From NCBI GenBank assembly GCA_947624635.1, contig CANQLF010000071.1, positions 1-12,433 of the forward strand: a stretch of 12,433 bases of DNA, given 5' to 3'. The notes beneath the pieces are model-generated. The model saw nothing but the letters and a program-made list of their open reading frames with translations. It ran no database searches and had not been told where the DNA came from. Both the position numbers and the translations under genes were made by a program. The DNA comes from an uncultured Bacilli bacterium. GTDB taxonomy: Bacteria > Bacillota_I > Bacilli_A > RF39 > UBA660. Below are positions 1 to 7,838 of this stretch, piece after piece (position 1 is the stretch's first letter; the number at the start of each line of letters is the position of its first letter).

Positions 1-450
1 AGAAGTTGTGGAGTTCCAAATTGTTCGGCAACAGATAGTGGTGGATATTCCTACAAAAATGTTGAATGTAGCGATATACAGTGCAAAACAGGAAATAAGG
101 AGATAAATAAAGGTACTGGTGCCTCAACAACAGGCACAATATATGGAATATATGATATGAATGGTGGAAAAACAGAATATATACCAGTTTATTATGATAA
201 TAGCAATTTTCCAACTGACTTAAAATATACTGAACACTACATTGATTGCAGTAATATATTAGGGATAGCTTCATTTGAAACATCACGCTGGTATAGTGAT
301 TTGTATTCAATGCCAAATTCCGCTGGACCATCTGTATTTTCTAGAGGTGGTTTGAATTCAGATCCAAGTTATTCAGGAATTTACTTTATTTATGCTGTTA
401 ATGGTGGAGCAAGTTCCAATCGTACATTCAGAGCAGCTCTTATACCATAA
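1..450 (+). CDS. C-terminal part of a probable surface or secreted protein with FGE/C-type-lectin-like motifs (5' partial)
   Basis: The frame is open from base 1, so the gene starts upstream of the window; 149 residues and a TAA stop are visible. Around residues 49-56 the sequence reads GIYDMNGG, followed by TEY; near 114-117 it has SRGG; near 143-148 it has TFRAAL. This order (G-x-Y-D-M-x-G, then R-G-G, then F-R) resembles the closing part of the formylglycine-generating-enzyme/sulfatase-modifying fold. From memory, similar tails occur on pilin-like or surface proteins of uncultured Firmicutes; that link is inference. The visible part is rich in Gly, Ser, Tyr and Asn and has five Cys in the first 75 residues or so (SCGVPNCS, ECSDIQC, DCSN), suggesting an exported, perhaps disulfide-bonded domain. 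The usual Trp of the W-E motif is replaced (GKTEY), so enzymatic activity is unlikely. Its codons look less AT-biased than those of its neighbours. Confidence 0.7.
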   Translation, partial: RSCGVPNCSATDSGGYSYKNVECSDIQCKTGNKEINKGTGASTTGTIYGIYDMNGGKTEYIPVYYDNSNFPTDLKYTEHYIDCSNILGIASFETSRWYSDLYSMPNSAGPSVFSRGGLNSDPSYSGIYFIYAVNGGASSNRTFRAALIP

Positions 451-486
451 AACATTATAGATTGTAATAAATAGTTAAAAAATAAA

Positions 487-529
487 AATTCATTTTACAG
501 ATATTAATAGTAGAATTACAAAATGAATT
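487..529. repeat. Inverted repeat after the first gene, possible weak terminator
   Basis: AATTCATTTT at 487-496 is the exact reverse complement of AAAATGAATT at 520-529, giving a 10-bp stem with a 23-nt loop. There is no strong T-run directly after it, so a terminator role for the upstream gene is only a possibility. The rest of 451-674 is AT-rich with no gene that I can see. TATAAT-like hexamers occur at 640-645 and 652-657 before spoIIP, but without a convincing -35. Confidence 0.35.
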
Positions 530-691
530 GAAAAGTATTTCAGATTAATTAAAAAGAGATTATAAACTAAAATAAAAGTTAATGTATTTTCAATTTTTAA
601 ATAATATTTAATATTTCAATTTATGCGACAAAAAAAATATATAATTTAAACTATAATAATCATAGATTTAATGTAAGGAGAGATGGTTATT

Positions 692-1717
692 ATGGCGAAA
701 AAAAGATTTAAAAGTAAGAAAAGAAATAAAAAACACACTAAAATTAAAGTATTATTAGTAATATTATGTGTATATTTAATTTCAAATCTTACTTTTTCTA
801 TATTAAAAAATAATAAAATTACAATTAATAATAAAGAATTTATAAAAACTTTACTTGATTCAAGCAATAATATTGTAAAAAAAGATTATGATAAAAATAA
901 AATAATAAATAATATAGTTAAATTTTTTTCAAAAGTAGATATTAATAATCCTGTAACTGCCTTAAATTATGATATATCTAATAATGTTGTAAAAGTAGAT
1001 AACGGTACTCATGAAGATAATTATGATAATATAAGTGAACTTGAGAAAGTCTCACAATATATTGAGGATCCTAGAGATGAAAAAATAAATGATCCTATAG
1101 TTTATTTATATAATTCTCATCAGTTGGAAAATTATAGTTCTAGTAACTTAGAAGTGTATAATATTAAGCCAAATGTTATGCTTGCATCTTATATGTTAAG
1201 AGAAAAATTAAACGAAGCTGGAATAAATACAATTGTAGAAGAGGAAAATGTAACAGAAATTTTGAGAGTTAATAATTGGAGTGGAAGTAGTGCATATAAA
1301 GTAACTAAAATGCTTATTAATGATGCAAGAAATAAAAATAAAAAATTAAATTATTTTATAGATTTACATAGAGATTCTGTTTCAAGAGATAAAACTACTA
1401 TAAAAATTGGTGATAAAAATTATGCAAGATTTTATTTTTTAATAGGGTTAGAAAATGAAAATTATAAAGAAAATATGAAAATCGCAATGTCGTTAAGTGA
1501 AATGCTTAATACCTCATATAAAGGAATTAGTAAGGGTATTTTGCAAAAGCAGGGTAAGGGAGTAAATGGCGTATATAATCAAGATATTCATAAAAATGTA
1601 GTTCTTATAGAAATTGGTGGAGTAGATAATACAATAGATGAAGTTAAAAATAGTATAGATGTTTTAAGTGAAGTGCTTATTAAATATATAAAAGGTGATA
1701 CAAATGAAAATAAATAA
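692..1717 (+). CDS. spoIIP: Stage II sporulation protein P-like cell-wall hydrolase (SpoIIP family)
   Basis: SpoIIP is a membrane-anchored amidase/endopeptidase which, with SpoIID and SpoIIM, remodels septal peptidoglycan during engulfment of the forespore. The 341-aa product has a very basic N-terminus, one membrane segment near residues 18-37, a charged linker, and a C-terminal catalytic domain from about 135. The family motifs are visible: YNSHQLENY (His143, Glu146), DLHRDS (Asp224, His226, Arg227) and LIEIGG (Glu307), matching the zinc-ligand and catalytic positions of the SpoIIP/amidase fold. I chose ATG 692: AAGGAG at 675-680 lies 11 nt before it but only 2 nt before the in-frame ATG at 683. 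The protein is somewhat shorter than the roughly 400-aa Bacillus form. It overlaps the next gene by 14 nt, so the two are probably co-expressed. Family assignment is firm; an actual role in sporulation in this organism is inferred. Confidence 0.88.
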   Translation: MAKKRFKSKKRNKKHTKIKVLLVILCVYLISNLTFSILKNNKITINNKEFIKTLLDSSNNIVKKDYDKNKIINNIVKFFSKVDINNPVTALNYDISNNVVKVDNGTHEDNYDNISELEKVSQYIEDPRDEKINDPIVYLYNSHQLENYSSSNLEVYNIKPNVMLASYMLREKLNEAGINTIVEEENVTEILRVNNWSGSSAYKVTKMLINDARNKNKKLNYFIDLHRDSVSRDKTTIKIGDKNYARFYFLIGLENENYKENMKIAMSLSEMLNTSYKGISKGILQKQGKGVNGVYNQDIHKNVVLIEIGGVDNTIDEVKNSIDVLSEVLIKYIKGDTNENK

Positions 1718-2030
1718 AATATTTAGAAATATAATAATAGTATTATTTATAATTTTTATTGCCTTATTTATATCACAAGAAAACGGTTATTATGAATATC
1801 AAGAGTATAAAAAAGTAGCTTTAACTAATGAACAAATTAAGGAATTTGAAGATGATGTAAAAAATGGTAAAAAAATTGATTTAAAAAATTATGTATCTAA
1901 AACAAAAAAAGAATATGGTAATGCAGTATCCAATGCAGGATTATCTGTATCAAAACAGATAGAAAAATATTTTAAAAAAGCTATGGAAGCATCATTTGGT
2001 GCATTAGCAGATGTTGTAAATGATAACTAA
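1704..2030 (+). CDS. Small single-pass membrane-anchored protein of unknown function
   Basis: The 108-aa product has a short basic N-terminus, one strong hydrophobic segment at about residues 7-24 (signal anchor), and a charged extracytoplasmic part. It contains a TNEQIKEFEDDVKNGKK segment near 41-57 and a helical C-terminus near 77-104. ATG 1704 is preferred because AAAGGTG (1691-1697) sits 6 nt upstream; an in-frame GTG at 1695 is too close to it. The start lies inside the end of the spoIIP-like gene, so translational coupling is likely and suggests a shared process at the cell envelope or septum. I do not recognise a named family. Confidence 0.75.
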   Translation: MKINKIFRNIIIVLFIIFIALFISQENGYYEYQEYKKVALTNEQIKEFEDDVKNGKKIDLKNYVSKTKKEYGNAVSNAGLSVSKQIEKYFKKAMEASFGALADVVNDN

Positions 2031-2057
2031 TTTTGATATAATCTTTTTGGTGATTTT

Positions 2058-3032
2058 ATGTCGTTTAAAATAGGTAATGTTTTAGTTAAAAACAGAGTAG
2101 TTTTAGCTCCTATGGCAGGATATTCTAATAGTGCTTTTAGAAGAATTGCAAAGGATATGAATTGTGGGTTAATATATGCAGAAATGGTTAGTGATAAAGG
2201 TATATATTACAATGATAAAAAAACTAATGAACTTTTATATATGACAGACTATGAAAGACCTATCGCACAACAAATATTTGGAAGTGATAAAGAAAGTTTT
2301 GTTTATGCTGCTAAATATATTGAAAAAAACATGAAACCTGATATTATAGATATAAATATGGGTTGCCCTGTACCTAAAGTTGCTCTAAGAAGTCAAGCTG
2401 GATCAGCTTTATTAAAAGATTTAGATAAAATTGGTGAAATTGTATCTGCTGTTGTTAAAAGTGTAAGTATACCTGTTACTGTTAAAATTAGGAGTGGCTG
2501 GGATAGCAATAGTATAAATGCAGTGGAAGTTGCAAAAGTAATTGAAAAATCAGGGGCAAGTGCGATTACTGTTCATCCAAGAACTAGAGCTCAAAAATAT
2601 AGTGGTAAAGCTGATTGGAATATTATAAAACAAGTTAAAGAAGCTGTTAGTATTCCAGTAATAGGTAATGGAGATATAAAAACTATATATGATGCTAAAA
2701 AAATGCTTGATGAAACTGGTTGTGATGCAGTAATGATAGGTAGAGCATCTCTTGGTAATCCTTGGTTTTTAAATGAAGTATATGAATATATTGAAAATGA
2801 TAAAATAATAGATAAGCCAAGTAATAAAGAAAAAATAGAGATGTCATTAAAACATCTAGATTATTTGTTGGAGACAAACCCTGAAAAAAAAGCTATTCTT
2901 GAAATGAGAAGTAATATTTGTTTTTATCTAAAAGGTATGCCAAATAGTACAGATATAAAAAATAAATTATTTAAAGTAGTGACAAAAGAGGAATTTAAAA
3001 GTATTTTACTAGATTATTTAAAAGTGTTATAA
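2058..3032 (+). CDS. dus: tRNA-dihydrouridine synthase (DusB-type)
   Basis: This FMN-dependent enzyme reduces specific uridines in tRNA to dihydrouridine with NAD(P)H in the cytoplasm. The 324-aa product is of normal length. Visible motifs in order are the N-terminal LAPMAGYSNSAFR, the flavin-barrel segment NMGCPVPKV with catalytic Cys103, the VKIRSGW strand, VHPRTR with His173, IGNGD at 202-206 and MIGRASLGNPW starting at 226. Together these are diagnostic of the Dus/NifR3 family. Start ATG 2058 gives the usual N-terminus (MSFKIGNVLVKNRVVLAPMAG); the ribosome site is weak (TTGGTG at 2048-2053). It follows the membrane protein by 27 nt. Which uridine it modifies cannot be told from the sequence. 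Confidence 0.95.
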   Translation: MSFKIGNVLVKNRVVLAPMAGYSNSAFRRIAKDMNCGLIYAEMVSDKGIYYNDKKTNELLYMTDYERPIAQQIFGSDKESFVYAAKYIEKNMKPDIIDINMGCPVPKVALRSQAGSALLKDLDKIGEIVSAVVKSVSIPVTVKIRSGWDSNSINAVEVAKVIEKSGASAITVHPRTRAQKYSGKADWNIIKQVKEAVSIPVIGNGDIKTIYDAKKMLDETGCDAVMIGRASLGNPWFLNEVYEYIENDKIIDKPSNKEKIEMSLKHLDYLLETNPEKKAILEMRSNICFYLKGMPNSTDIKNKLFKVVTKEEFKSILLDYLKVL

Positions 3033-3057
3033 TTGTAAGAGAAAGGTAGGGGTATAT

Positions 3058-3231
3058 ATGGCAAAGAAAAAAACAAGTGAGGTATCAACAAGAGATTATG
3101 AATATGATTTAAATATCGATAATCCAAAAGATTTAGCAATTAAAATAAGTATAGGTATTGCATCAATCGCACTTATAGGTGGTGTAGTAACTTCTATAAT
3201 ATTAAATTCTAAAAAGAAAAAAAATAAATAA
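3058..3231 (+). CDS. 57-aa single-pass membrane protein of unknown function
   Basis: A short gene 25 nt after dus, with GAAAGGTAGGGG upstream (3041-3052) as ribosome site. The product starts MAKKKTSEVSTRDYEYDL, has a cytosolic-looking polar part with DNPKDL near residues 21-26, one hydrophobic segment at about 29-50 (AIKISIGIASIALIGGVVTS region), and a lysine-rich tail (SKKKKNK). The lysines at both ends leave the orientation unclear. The good ribosome site, the hydrophobic segment framed by basic residues and its place in the gene row support a real gene. No family is recognised. Confidence 0.7.
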   Translation: MAKKKTSEVSTRDYEYDLNIDNPKDLAIKISIGIASIALIGGVVTSIILNSKKKKNK

Positions 3232-3259
3232 AATTAATCAAAAAAGAAGACAAATTACT

Positions 3260-3299
3260 AAAAAATCTCGTTTATATTAATTGAAAGGAGATTTTTTTT
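3260..3299 (+). promoter_or_regulatory. Hairpin overlapping the comEA ribosome-binding site
   Basis: AAAAAATCTC (3260-3269) pairs perfectly with GAGATTTTTT (3288-3297), giving a 10-bp stem with an 18-nt loop and a T-run at 3292-3299. It has the shape of an intrinsic terminator for the upstream operon. The right arm also contains the GAG of the comEA Shine-Dalgarno AAAGGAG (3284-3290), which is 9 nt before ATG 3300. The same element could therefore end upstream transcripts and, when read through, hide the comEA start. Confidence 0.5.
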
Positions 3300-4055
3300 A
3301 TGGAAAATATTTTATATTACAAAAAACAAATTGTTATAACATTATCTATATTCATAGTATTTTTACTAGCTTCAGTATTCATCTATTACGGTAATGAAAA
3401 GCAGGGAAAAGAAAGGAAGGTTAATACAGTAGAAAATATTGCAAAAAAAGATGGCAACAATGAAAGTGAAGAAGTAACAGAAGATAATACTGAAGAAAAT
3501 ACCTCAAATAGTAAATATGTGTATATCGATGTAAAAGGTTATGTATCTAATCCTGGAGTTTATAAACTAAAAAAAGGTTCGATAGTAAACGATGTATTAT
3601 TAGCCGCTGGAGGAATTAAGGAAGATGCAGATACCATTTGTGTTAATCTAAGTAAAAAAGTATTTGATGAAATGGTAATTTATGTTCACAGTAAAGAAGA
3701 AATAAAAGAAATGGAAAGTAATGGTAAAATAAATAAAGACGATATAAATATATGTCCTAATATAGAAAATGCAGCATTTACCCCATATAAAGAAGAAAGT
3801 GAAAATAATGTTACTGAAAATAATATTTCTACAGAAAATGAGAAAAAAGATTCTACACCAAATGAAAAAATAAACATAAATACATCAGATATAGATAAAT
3901 TAACTACACTTCCAAATATAGGTAAATCTAAAGCACAAGCGATAATAAGTTATAGAGAAAAAAATGGGGATTTTAAATCTATTGAAGATATTATAAAAGT
4001 AAGTGGTATAGGTGAATCTACATTTCAAAAGATAAAAGATTATATAACAATTTAG
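3300..4055 (+). CDS. comEA: Competence protein ComEA (membrane DNA receptor)
   Basis: ComEA binds incoming double-stranded DNA outside the membrane and delivers it to the ComEC channel. The 251-aa product has a membrane anchor at about residues 10-30 and a low-complexity Glu/Asn linker at 31-72. An SLBB domain at 73-130 follows (YIDVKGYVSNPGVY...VLLAAGG), then a second Asn/Glu-rich linker and a C-terminal helix-hairpin-helix domain at 191-251. That domain begins ININTSDIDKL and carries the two hairpin motifs LPNIGKSKA (204-212) and VSGIGESTF (234-242). Domain order matches Firmicutes ComEA. The stop is separated by one base from the comEC start, so the two genes are coupled. Function in uptake also needs pilus and ATPase genes that are not in this window. 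Confidence 0.95.
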   Translation: MENILYYKKQIVITLSIFIVFLLASVFIYYGNEKQGKERKVNTVENIAKKDGNNESEEVTEDNTEENTSNSKYVYIDVKGYVSNPGVYKLKKGSIVNDVLLAAGGIKEDADTICVNLSKKVFDEMVIYVHSKEEIKEMESNGKINKDDINICPNIENAAFTPYKEESENNVTENNISTENEKKDSTPNEKININTSDIDKLTTLPNIGKSKAQAIISYREKNGDFKSIEDIIKVSGIGESTFQKIKDYITI

Positions 4056-4056
4056 T

Positions 4057-6159
4057 ATGAAGTATTTTAAAGAATTATTACAAAAAAATTATGTTTGTTA
4101 TGCACTTGTTTTTATTGTAATAATTTTCTCTTTATTTAGAACTAACATAATTAAGTATTACTCAAAAATAGACGAAAATAAAAATGAATTTATAGTAAGT
4201 ATTAAAAATATAAAAATTGATGATGATAAAATTTCTTTAAATTTATTATATAAAGAAGAAATAATAGGATATTATTATTTTAATAAAGATAATGAAAAAG
4301 AATATTTTATAAATAATTTATCAATAGGGGATAAAATAAAAATAAAAGGTAAGTTATCTAGTTTTAAAAATAATACTGTACCTAATACATTTAATTATAA
4401 GCAATATTTGTATAATAAAAAAATATTTTATAAAATTAATATTTATGAAATTGAAAAAATATCTAACAATAAAAATATATTTTTAAAAGTTAAAAATTAT
4501 ATTATTAAAAGATGTAATAATTTTAAATATTCAAAAAATTATATGTTTACATTTATTTTAGGTGATGATAGTTATATAAATGATGATGTAATAAAAAGTT
4601 ATCAAAATAATGGAATAAGTCATTTATTTTCTATATCAGGAATGCATATTTCTTTATTAACATCCATAATACTTTTATTATTAAATAAAATTAATAATAA
4701 TAAAATAATTAATTATATAATTATTTGCCTGTTTCTAATTTTTTATATGTTTCTAACTAATTATTCACCATCAATGCTTAGAGCTTCATTATTTTATATA
4801 TTTACAACAATAAATAGATTTCTAAAATTAGAAATAAGTTCAAAAAACATATTATTGTATTCGTTTATATTTTTACTTATCATTAACCCTTTTTTTATAT
4901 ATGATATTGGATTTGAATTATCTTATTCAATAGTATTCTCACTAATAATGCTTAAAAATAAATTGGATAATTATAGTAATTATTTAGTCAAAATATTAAT
5001 TGTTTCAATAATATCTTTTTTAGTAAGTTTGCCTATTTCAATATATAATTTCTATCAAATAAACTTACTTGGAATAATTCTTAACATCATTTTTGTACCT
5101 TTTATCTCACTAATTATTTTTCCTTTATCTTTAATTTCACTTGTATTTTCAGCATTAGACTTTCCATTATATTTATTAATTAAATTAATGGAAAATGCGT
5201 CATTATTTTTTTCTAATATCAAAATATTAAATATAATATTAGCTAAACCTAATATTATTGTAATAATAGTTTATTATATTATAATCATTCTAATACTTAC
5301 AAATTATAAAAATAAACGATTTTATTATTTAATATTTCTGATGATTACATTATTTATTCATAATAATATATTATTATTTAATAATAAATTGATTGTAACA
5401 ATGATTGATGTGGGACAAGGAGATTCAATATTAATCATCTTACCAAATAATAAAGGAAATATTTTAATTGATACAGGAGGTAAAATAAATTTTAAAAATA
5501 ACAAGATAGATAATAGTATGTCTATTAATACACTAATACCTTTTTTTAAATCATATGGAATTAAGTCAATAAATAAACTTATACTATCTCACGGCGATAA
5601 TGATCACATTGGTAATGCATTCAATTTGGTAGATAATTTTAAAATTAATAAAGTTATATTTAATAATGATGGTTATAATGATTTAGAAAAAAAACTTATA
5701 AATATTTTAAATAATAAAAATATACAATATGAAAAAGGATTAGAAGAGTTAGATATTAATAAAAATAAGCTTATATTTTTAAATACTAAAATATATGATA
5801 ATGAAAATGATAATTCAAATGTTATTTACTTTAACTATAGTAAATATAAATTCTTATTTATGGGTGATGCTAGTATAAAAAAAGAGAATGATATATTAGA
5901 TAAATACGATATTAAAAATATAGATTTTTTAAAAGTTGCTCATCATGGTTCAAATACATCATCTAGTATAAATTTTATAAATACAATTAAACCAAAAGTT
6001 AGCTTAATATCTGTAGGAGAAAATAATATATATGGTCATCCAAAAAAAGAAGTGTTAAATAATTTATCAAAATCTAAAATATATAGAACTGATTTAGAAG
6101 GAAGTATAGAAATTAGATTGAATAATGATAATTTTAATATAATAACTCATAAACCATAA
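4057..6159 (+). CDS. comEC: Competence protein ComEC (DNA uptake channel with metallo-beta-lactamase domain)
   Basis: ComEC/Rec2 forms the membrane channel for single-stranded DNA import. The 700-aa product is full length for the family. It has an N-terminal membrane segment and DUF4131-type soluble region (about 1-160), the Competence domain with the hallmark GISHLFSISGMH (about 186-197) followed by many membrane segments to about residue 440, and a C-terminal metallo-beta-lactamase domain from about 446. That domain keeps DVGQGDS (451-457), HGDNDH (512-517), MGDA (602-605), AHHGS (628-632) and YGHP (659-662). The metal-binding residues are thus present, which fits the proposed nuclease that degrades the non-transported strand. 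Translation is probably coupled to comEA (1-nt gap). Lys, Asn and Ile content is extreme, as expected from the low GC. Confidence 0.96.
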   Translation: MKYFKELLQKNYVCYALVFIVIIFSLFRTNIIKYYSKIDENKNEFIVSIKNIKIDDDKISLNLLYKEEIIGYYYFNKDNEKEYFINNLSIGDKIKIKGKLSSFKNNTVPNTFNYKQYLYNKKIFYKINIYEIEKISNNKNIFLKVKNYIIKRCNNFKYSKNYMFTFILGDDSYINDDVIKSYQNNGISHLFSISGMHISLLTSIILLLLNKINNNKIINYIIICLFLIFYMFLTNYSPSMLRASLFYIFTTINRFLKLEISSKNILLYSFIFLLIINPFFIYDIGFELSYSIVFSLIMLKNKLDNYSNYLVKILIVSIISFLVSLPISIYNFYQINLLGIILNIIFVPFISLIIFPLSLISLVFSALDFPLYLLIKLMENASLFFSNIKILNIILAKPNIIVIIVYYIIIILILTNYKNKRFYYLIFLMITLFIHNNILLFNNKLIVTMIDVGQGDSILIILPNNKGNILIDTGGKINFKNNKIDNSMSINTLIPFFKSYGIKSINKLILSHGDNDHIGNAFNLVDNFKINKVIFNNDGYNDLEKKLINILNNKNIQYEKGLEELDINKNKLIFLNTKIYDNENDNSNVIYFNYSKYKFLFMGDASIKKENDILDKYDIKNIDFLKVAHHGSNTSSSINFINTIKPKVSLISVGENNIYGHPKKEVLNNLSKSKIYRTDLEGSIEIRLNNDNFNIITHKP

Positions 6160-6195
6160 AAGTGTTATGATAATAAATTATTTATATATAATTAA

Positions 6196-6260
6196 AAAAA
6201 TGTAACATTTTTAATATATTAGACATAATATATTATATAGTACGCTAACGTATTTAGCGT
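6196..6260 (+). repeat. Three consecutive short hairpins downstream of comEC
   Basis: Three perfect inverted repeats lie back to back: AAAAATG/CATTTTT (6196-6202 with 6206-6212), TAATATATT/AATATATTA (6212-6220 with 6227-6235) and ACGCTAA/TTAGCGT (6242-6248 with 6254-6260). They precede the strong terminator at 6274. The first could act as a weak terminator; the third is the only GC-containing palindrome here and is not followed directly by a T-run. Whether they form one structured 3' end or a small RNA is unknown. Confidence 0.4.
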
Positions 6261-6273
6261 TTATTATATATTT

Positions 6274-6301
6274 GAAGGCCAAATATTTGGTCTTCTTTTT
6301 T
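6274..6301 (+). terminator. Intrinsic terminator of the comEA-comEC operon
   Basis: The arms GAAGGCCAAAT and ATTTGGTCTTC (6274-6295) form a near-perfect palindromic stem with one G-T pair, followed directly by six T (6296-6301). This is the clearest rho-independent terminator in the window and separates the com genes from the yqfC operon. Confidence 0.85.
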
Positions 6302-6377
6302 CGTAGAGGAGAAAATACTTTTTAAAATTTTATTCTATTTGTTTTTAATAATAAATAAAATTAATATAGGTGGTCAC

Positions 6378-6617
6378 ATGAAAGCAATTAATAACTTAAA
6401 AGAATATCTAAATGAAGAAGATACAAAAATAGTTATATTTGACTCAAAATTATATGTTTCACACTATAAAGATATAAAATCATTTGATTCTAATAAATTT
6501 ATATTGGAAACAAGTGATAAACAAGTTATTTTAAATGGTAAAAATATTTCTATACATAAACTTACCAAAGAAGAATTATTAATAAGTGGTGATATTGAAA
6601 CTATAGAACTAAGGTGA
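6378..6617 (+). CDS. yqfC: YqfC/YabP-family sporulation protein
   Basis: The 79-aa product belongs to the YabP/YqfC family of small sporulation-associated proteins. The C-terminal half shows the typical pattern VILNGKNISIHKLTKEELLI followed by SGDIETIEL (about residues 50-78), and the N-terminal half contains the expected short strand-rich region. ATG 6378 is preferred because AGGTGG lies just upstream (6368-6373); an in-frame upstream start at 6339 has no ribosome site. It directly precedes yqfD, the same pair found in Bacillus, where the genes belong to the mother-cell sporulation programme. No clear sigma-E-type promoter is visible, although the AT-rich 6302-6360 region must contain the operon promoter. 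Confidence 0.85.
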   Translation: MKAINNLKEYLNEEDTKIVIFDSKLYVSHYKDIKSFDSNKFILETSDKQVILNGKNISIHKLTKEELLISGDIETIELR

Positions 6618-6621
6618 ACAT

Positions 6622-7836
6622 ATGGATAATAAAATATTAAAAAAATTTAATAATACTGTTAAAATAAAAATAACTGGCAAAAATATAGATAGATTTATAA
6701 AAAGATTATATAAAAATAATATAGAAATATTATCATTAAATAATTTATCGAGAAACTCCATATTAATAACTATTAATATGAGTGATTATGAAAAAGTTAA
6801 TAAAATAAAATCTATTTATAATATAGAAAAGAAAAGTATTGGAGGTACTATTAAACTTAAAAAAAGTATATATAAAAATAGATTTTTATTAATATCTTTA
6901 TTATTTGGATATTTTGTAATATTAATTCTTTCTAATGTTATATTTGAAGTACAAGTTATACACTCTAATTCAGATATTAGAAATTTAATTATAAAAGAAT
7001 TAGAAAAATATGATATTAAAAAATATTCATTTAAAAAAAATTTTAAAAAGTTAAATGAAATTACTAATAAAATATTAAAGAATAATAAAAATGATTTAGA
7101 ATGGATATCTATAGAAAATGTTGGTACTAAAGTAATAGTTAAGATAGAAGAGCGAAAATTAAATAAAAAGGAAAAAAGTTATCCTAAACAGAATATAGTT
7201 GCGAAAAAAAGTGGAATAATAAAAAAAGTGATTGCTAAAGATGGTGTTATAGTAAGAAATATAAATGATTATGTTAAAAAAGGTGATGTAATTATATCTG
7301 GTGAGATAATGGATACTTATAACGAAAAGTTACTTGATACTGTCAGTGCTTCAGGTATGGTTTATGCGGAAGTATGGTACACAGTAGATATGGAGTATCC
7401 ACTAATTTATAGTAAAGAAGAAGAAACCGGTAAGAAAAAAGAAGTATATGAATTAGAATTTTTTGATAAAAGAATATCTTTATTTGATTTTAATAAATAT
7501 GAACATAGTAATGATACATATAAAATAGTTTTAGAAAACAGATTACTTCCTTTTAGATTACTTAAAACATTAAAAAAAGAAGTTAAAAAAGATGATGAAG
7601 TATTAATAGTAGAAGAAGCTTTGATAAAAGCAATGGAAAGCGCTAGAAGTAAAATAGAAAGTAAATTAGATAAAGATGAACATATTATTAAAGAAAGACA
7701 ATTGTCTTTTTACCAAAAAGATAGTAAAATAGTAGTTGAAATATTTTTCAGCGTTTATGAAAGTATTGGTACACCTAATGAGATCACAAAAGATAGATTA
7801 GATGAATTAAAAAATGAACAAAAAGAGGTAGAGTGA
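6622..7836 (+). CDS. yqfD: Sporulation protein YqfD
   Basis: The 404-aa product matches the length and layout of YqfD: a small N-terminal domain (1-80), one membrane segment at about 88-108, and a large extracytoplasmic domain. That domain contains VQVIHSN just after the membrane and a region around GVIVRNINDYVKKGDVIISG (about 213-232) that is typical of the family and resembles a lipoyl/barrel-sandwich fold. YqfD is required for efficient spore formation in model Firmicutes; its molecular role is not settled. The ribosome site AAGGTG (6611-6616) overlaps the yqfC stop and the gap is 4 nt, so the two are co-translated. Unusually, phoH does not follow. Confidence 0.88.
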   Translation: MDNKILKKFNNTVKIKITGKNIDRFIKRLYKNNIEILSLNNLSRNSILITINMSDYEKVNKIKSIYNIEKKSIGGTIKLKKSIYKNRFLLISLLFGYFVILILSNVIFEVQVIHSNSDIRNLIIKELEKYDIKKYSFKKNFKKLNEITNKILKNNKNDLEWISIENVGTKVIVKIEERKLNKKEKSYPKQNIVAKKSGIIKKVIAKDGVIVRNINDYVKKGDVIISGEIMDTYNEKLLDTVSASGMVYAEVWYTVDMEYPLIYSKEEETGKKKEVYELEFFDKRISLFDFNKYEHSNDTYKIVLENRLLPFRLLKTLKKEVKKDDEVLIVEEALIKAMESARSKIESKLDKDEHIIKERQLSFYQKDSKIVVEIFFSVYESIGTPNEITKDRLDELKNEQKEVE

Positions 7837-7838
7837 GT

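Noticed and set aside
646..867. 73-aa hydrophobic reading frame on the - strand
   Set aside because: It overlaps the start of the spoIIP-like gene; its hydrophobicity follows from the complement of Lys/Asn codons, and it has no ribosome site that I can see.
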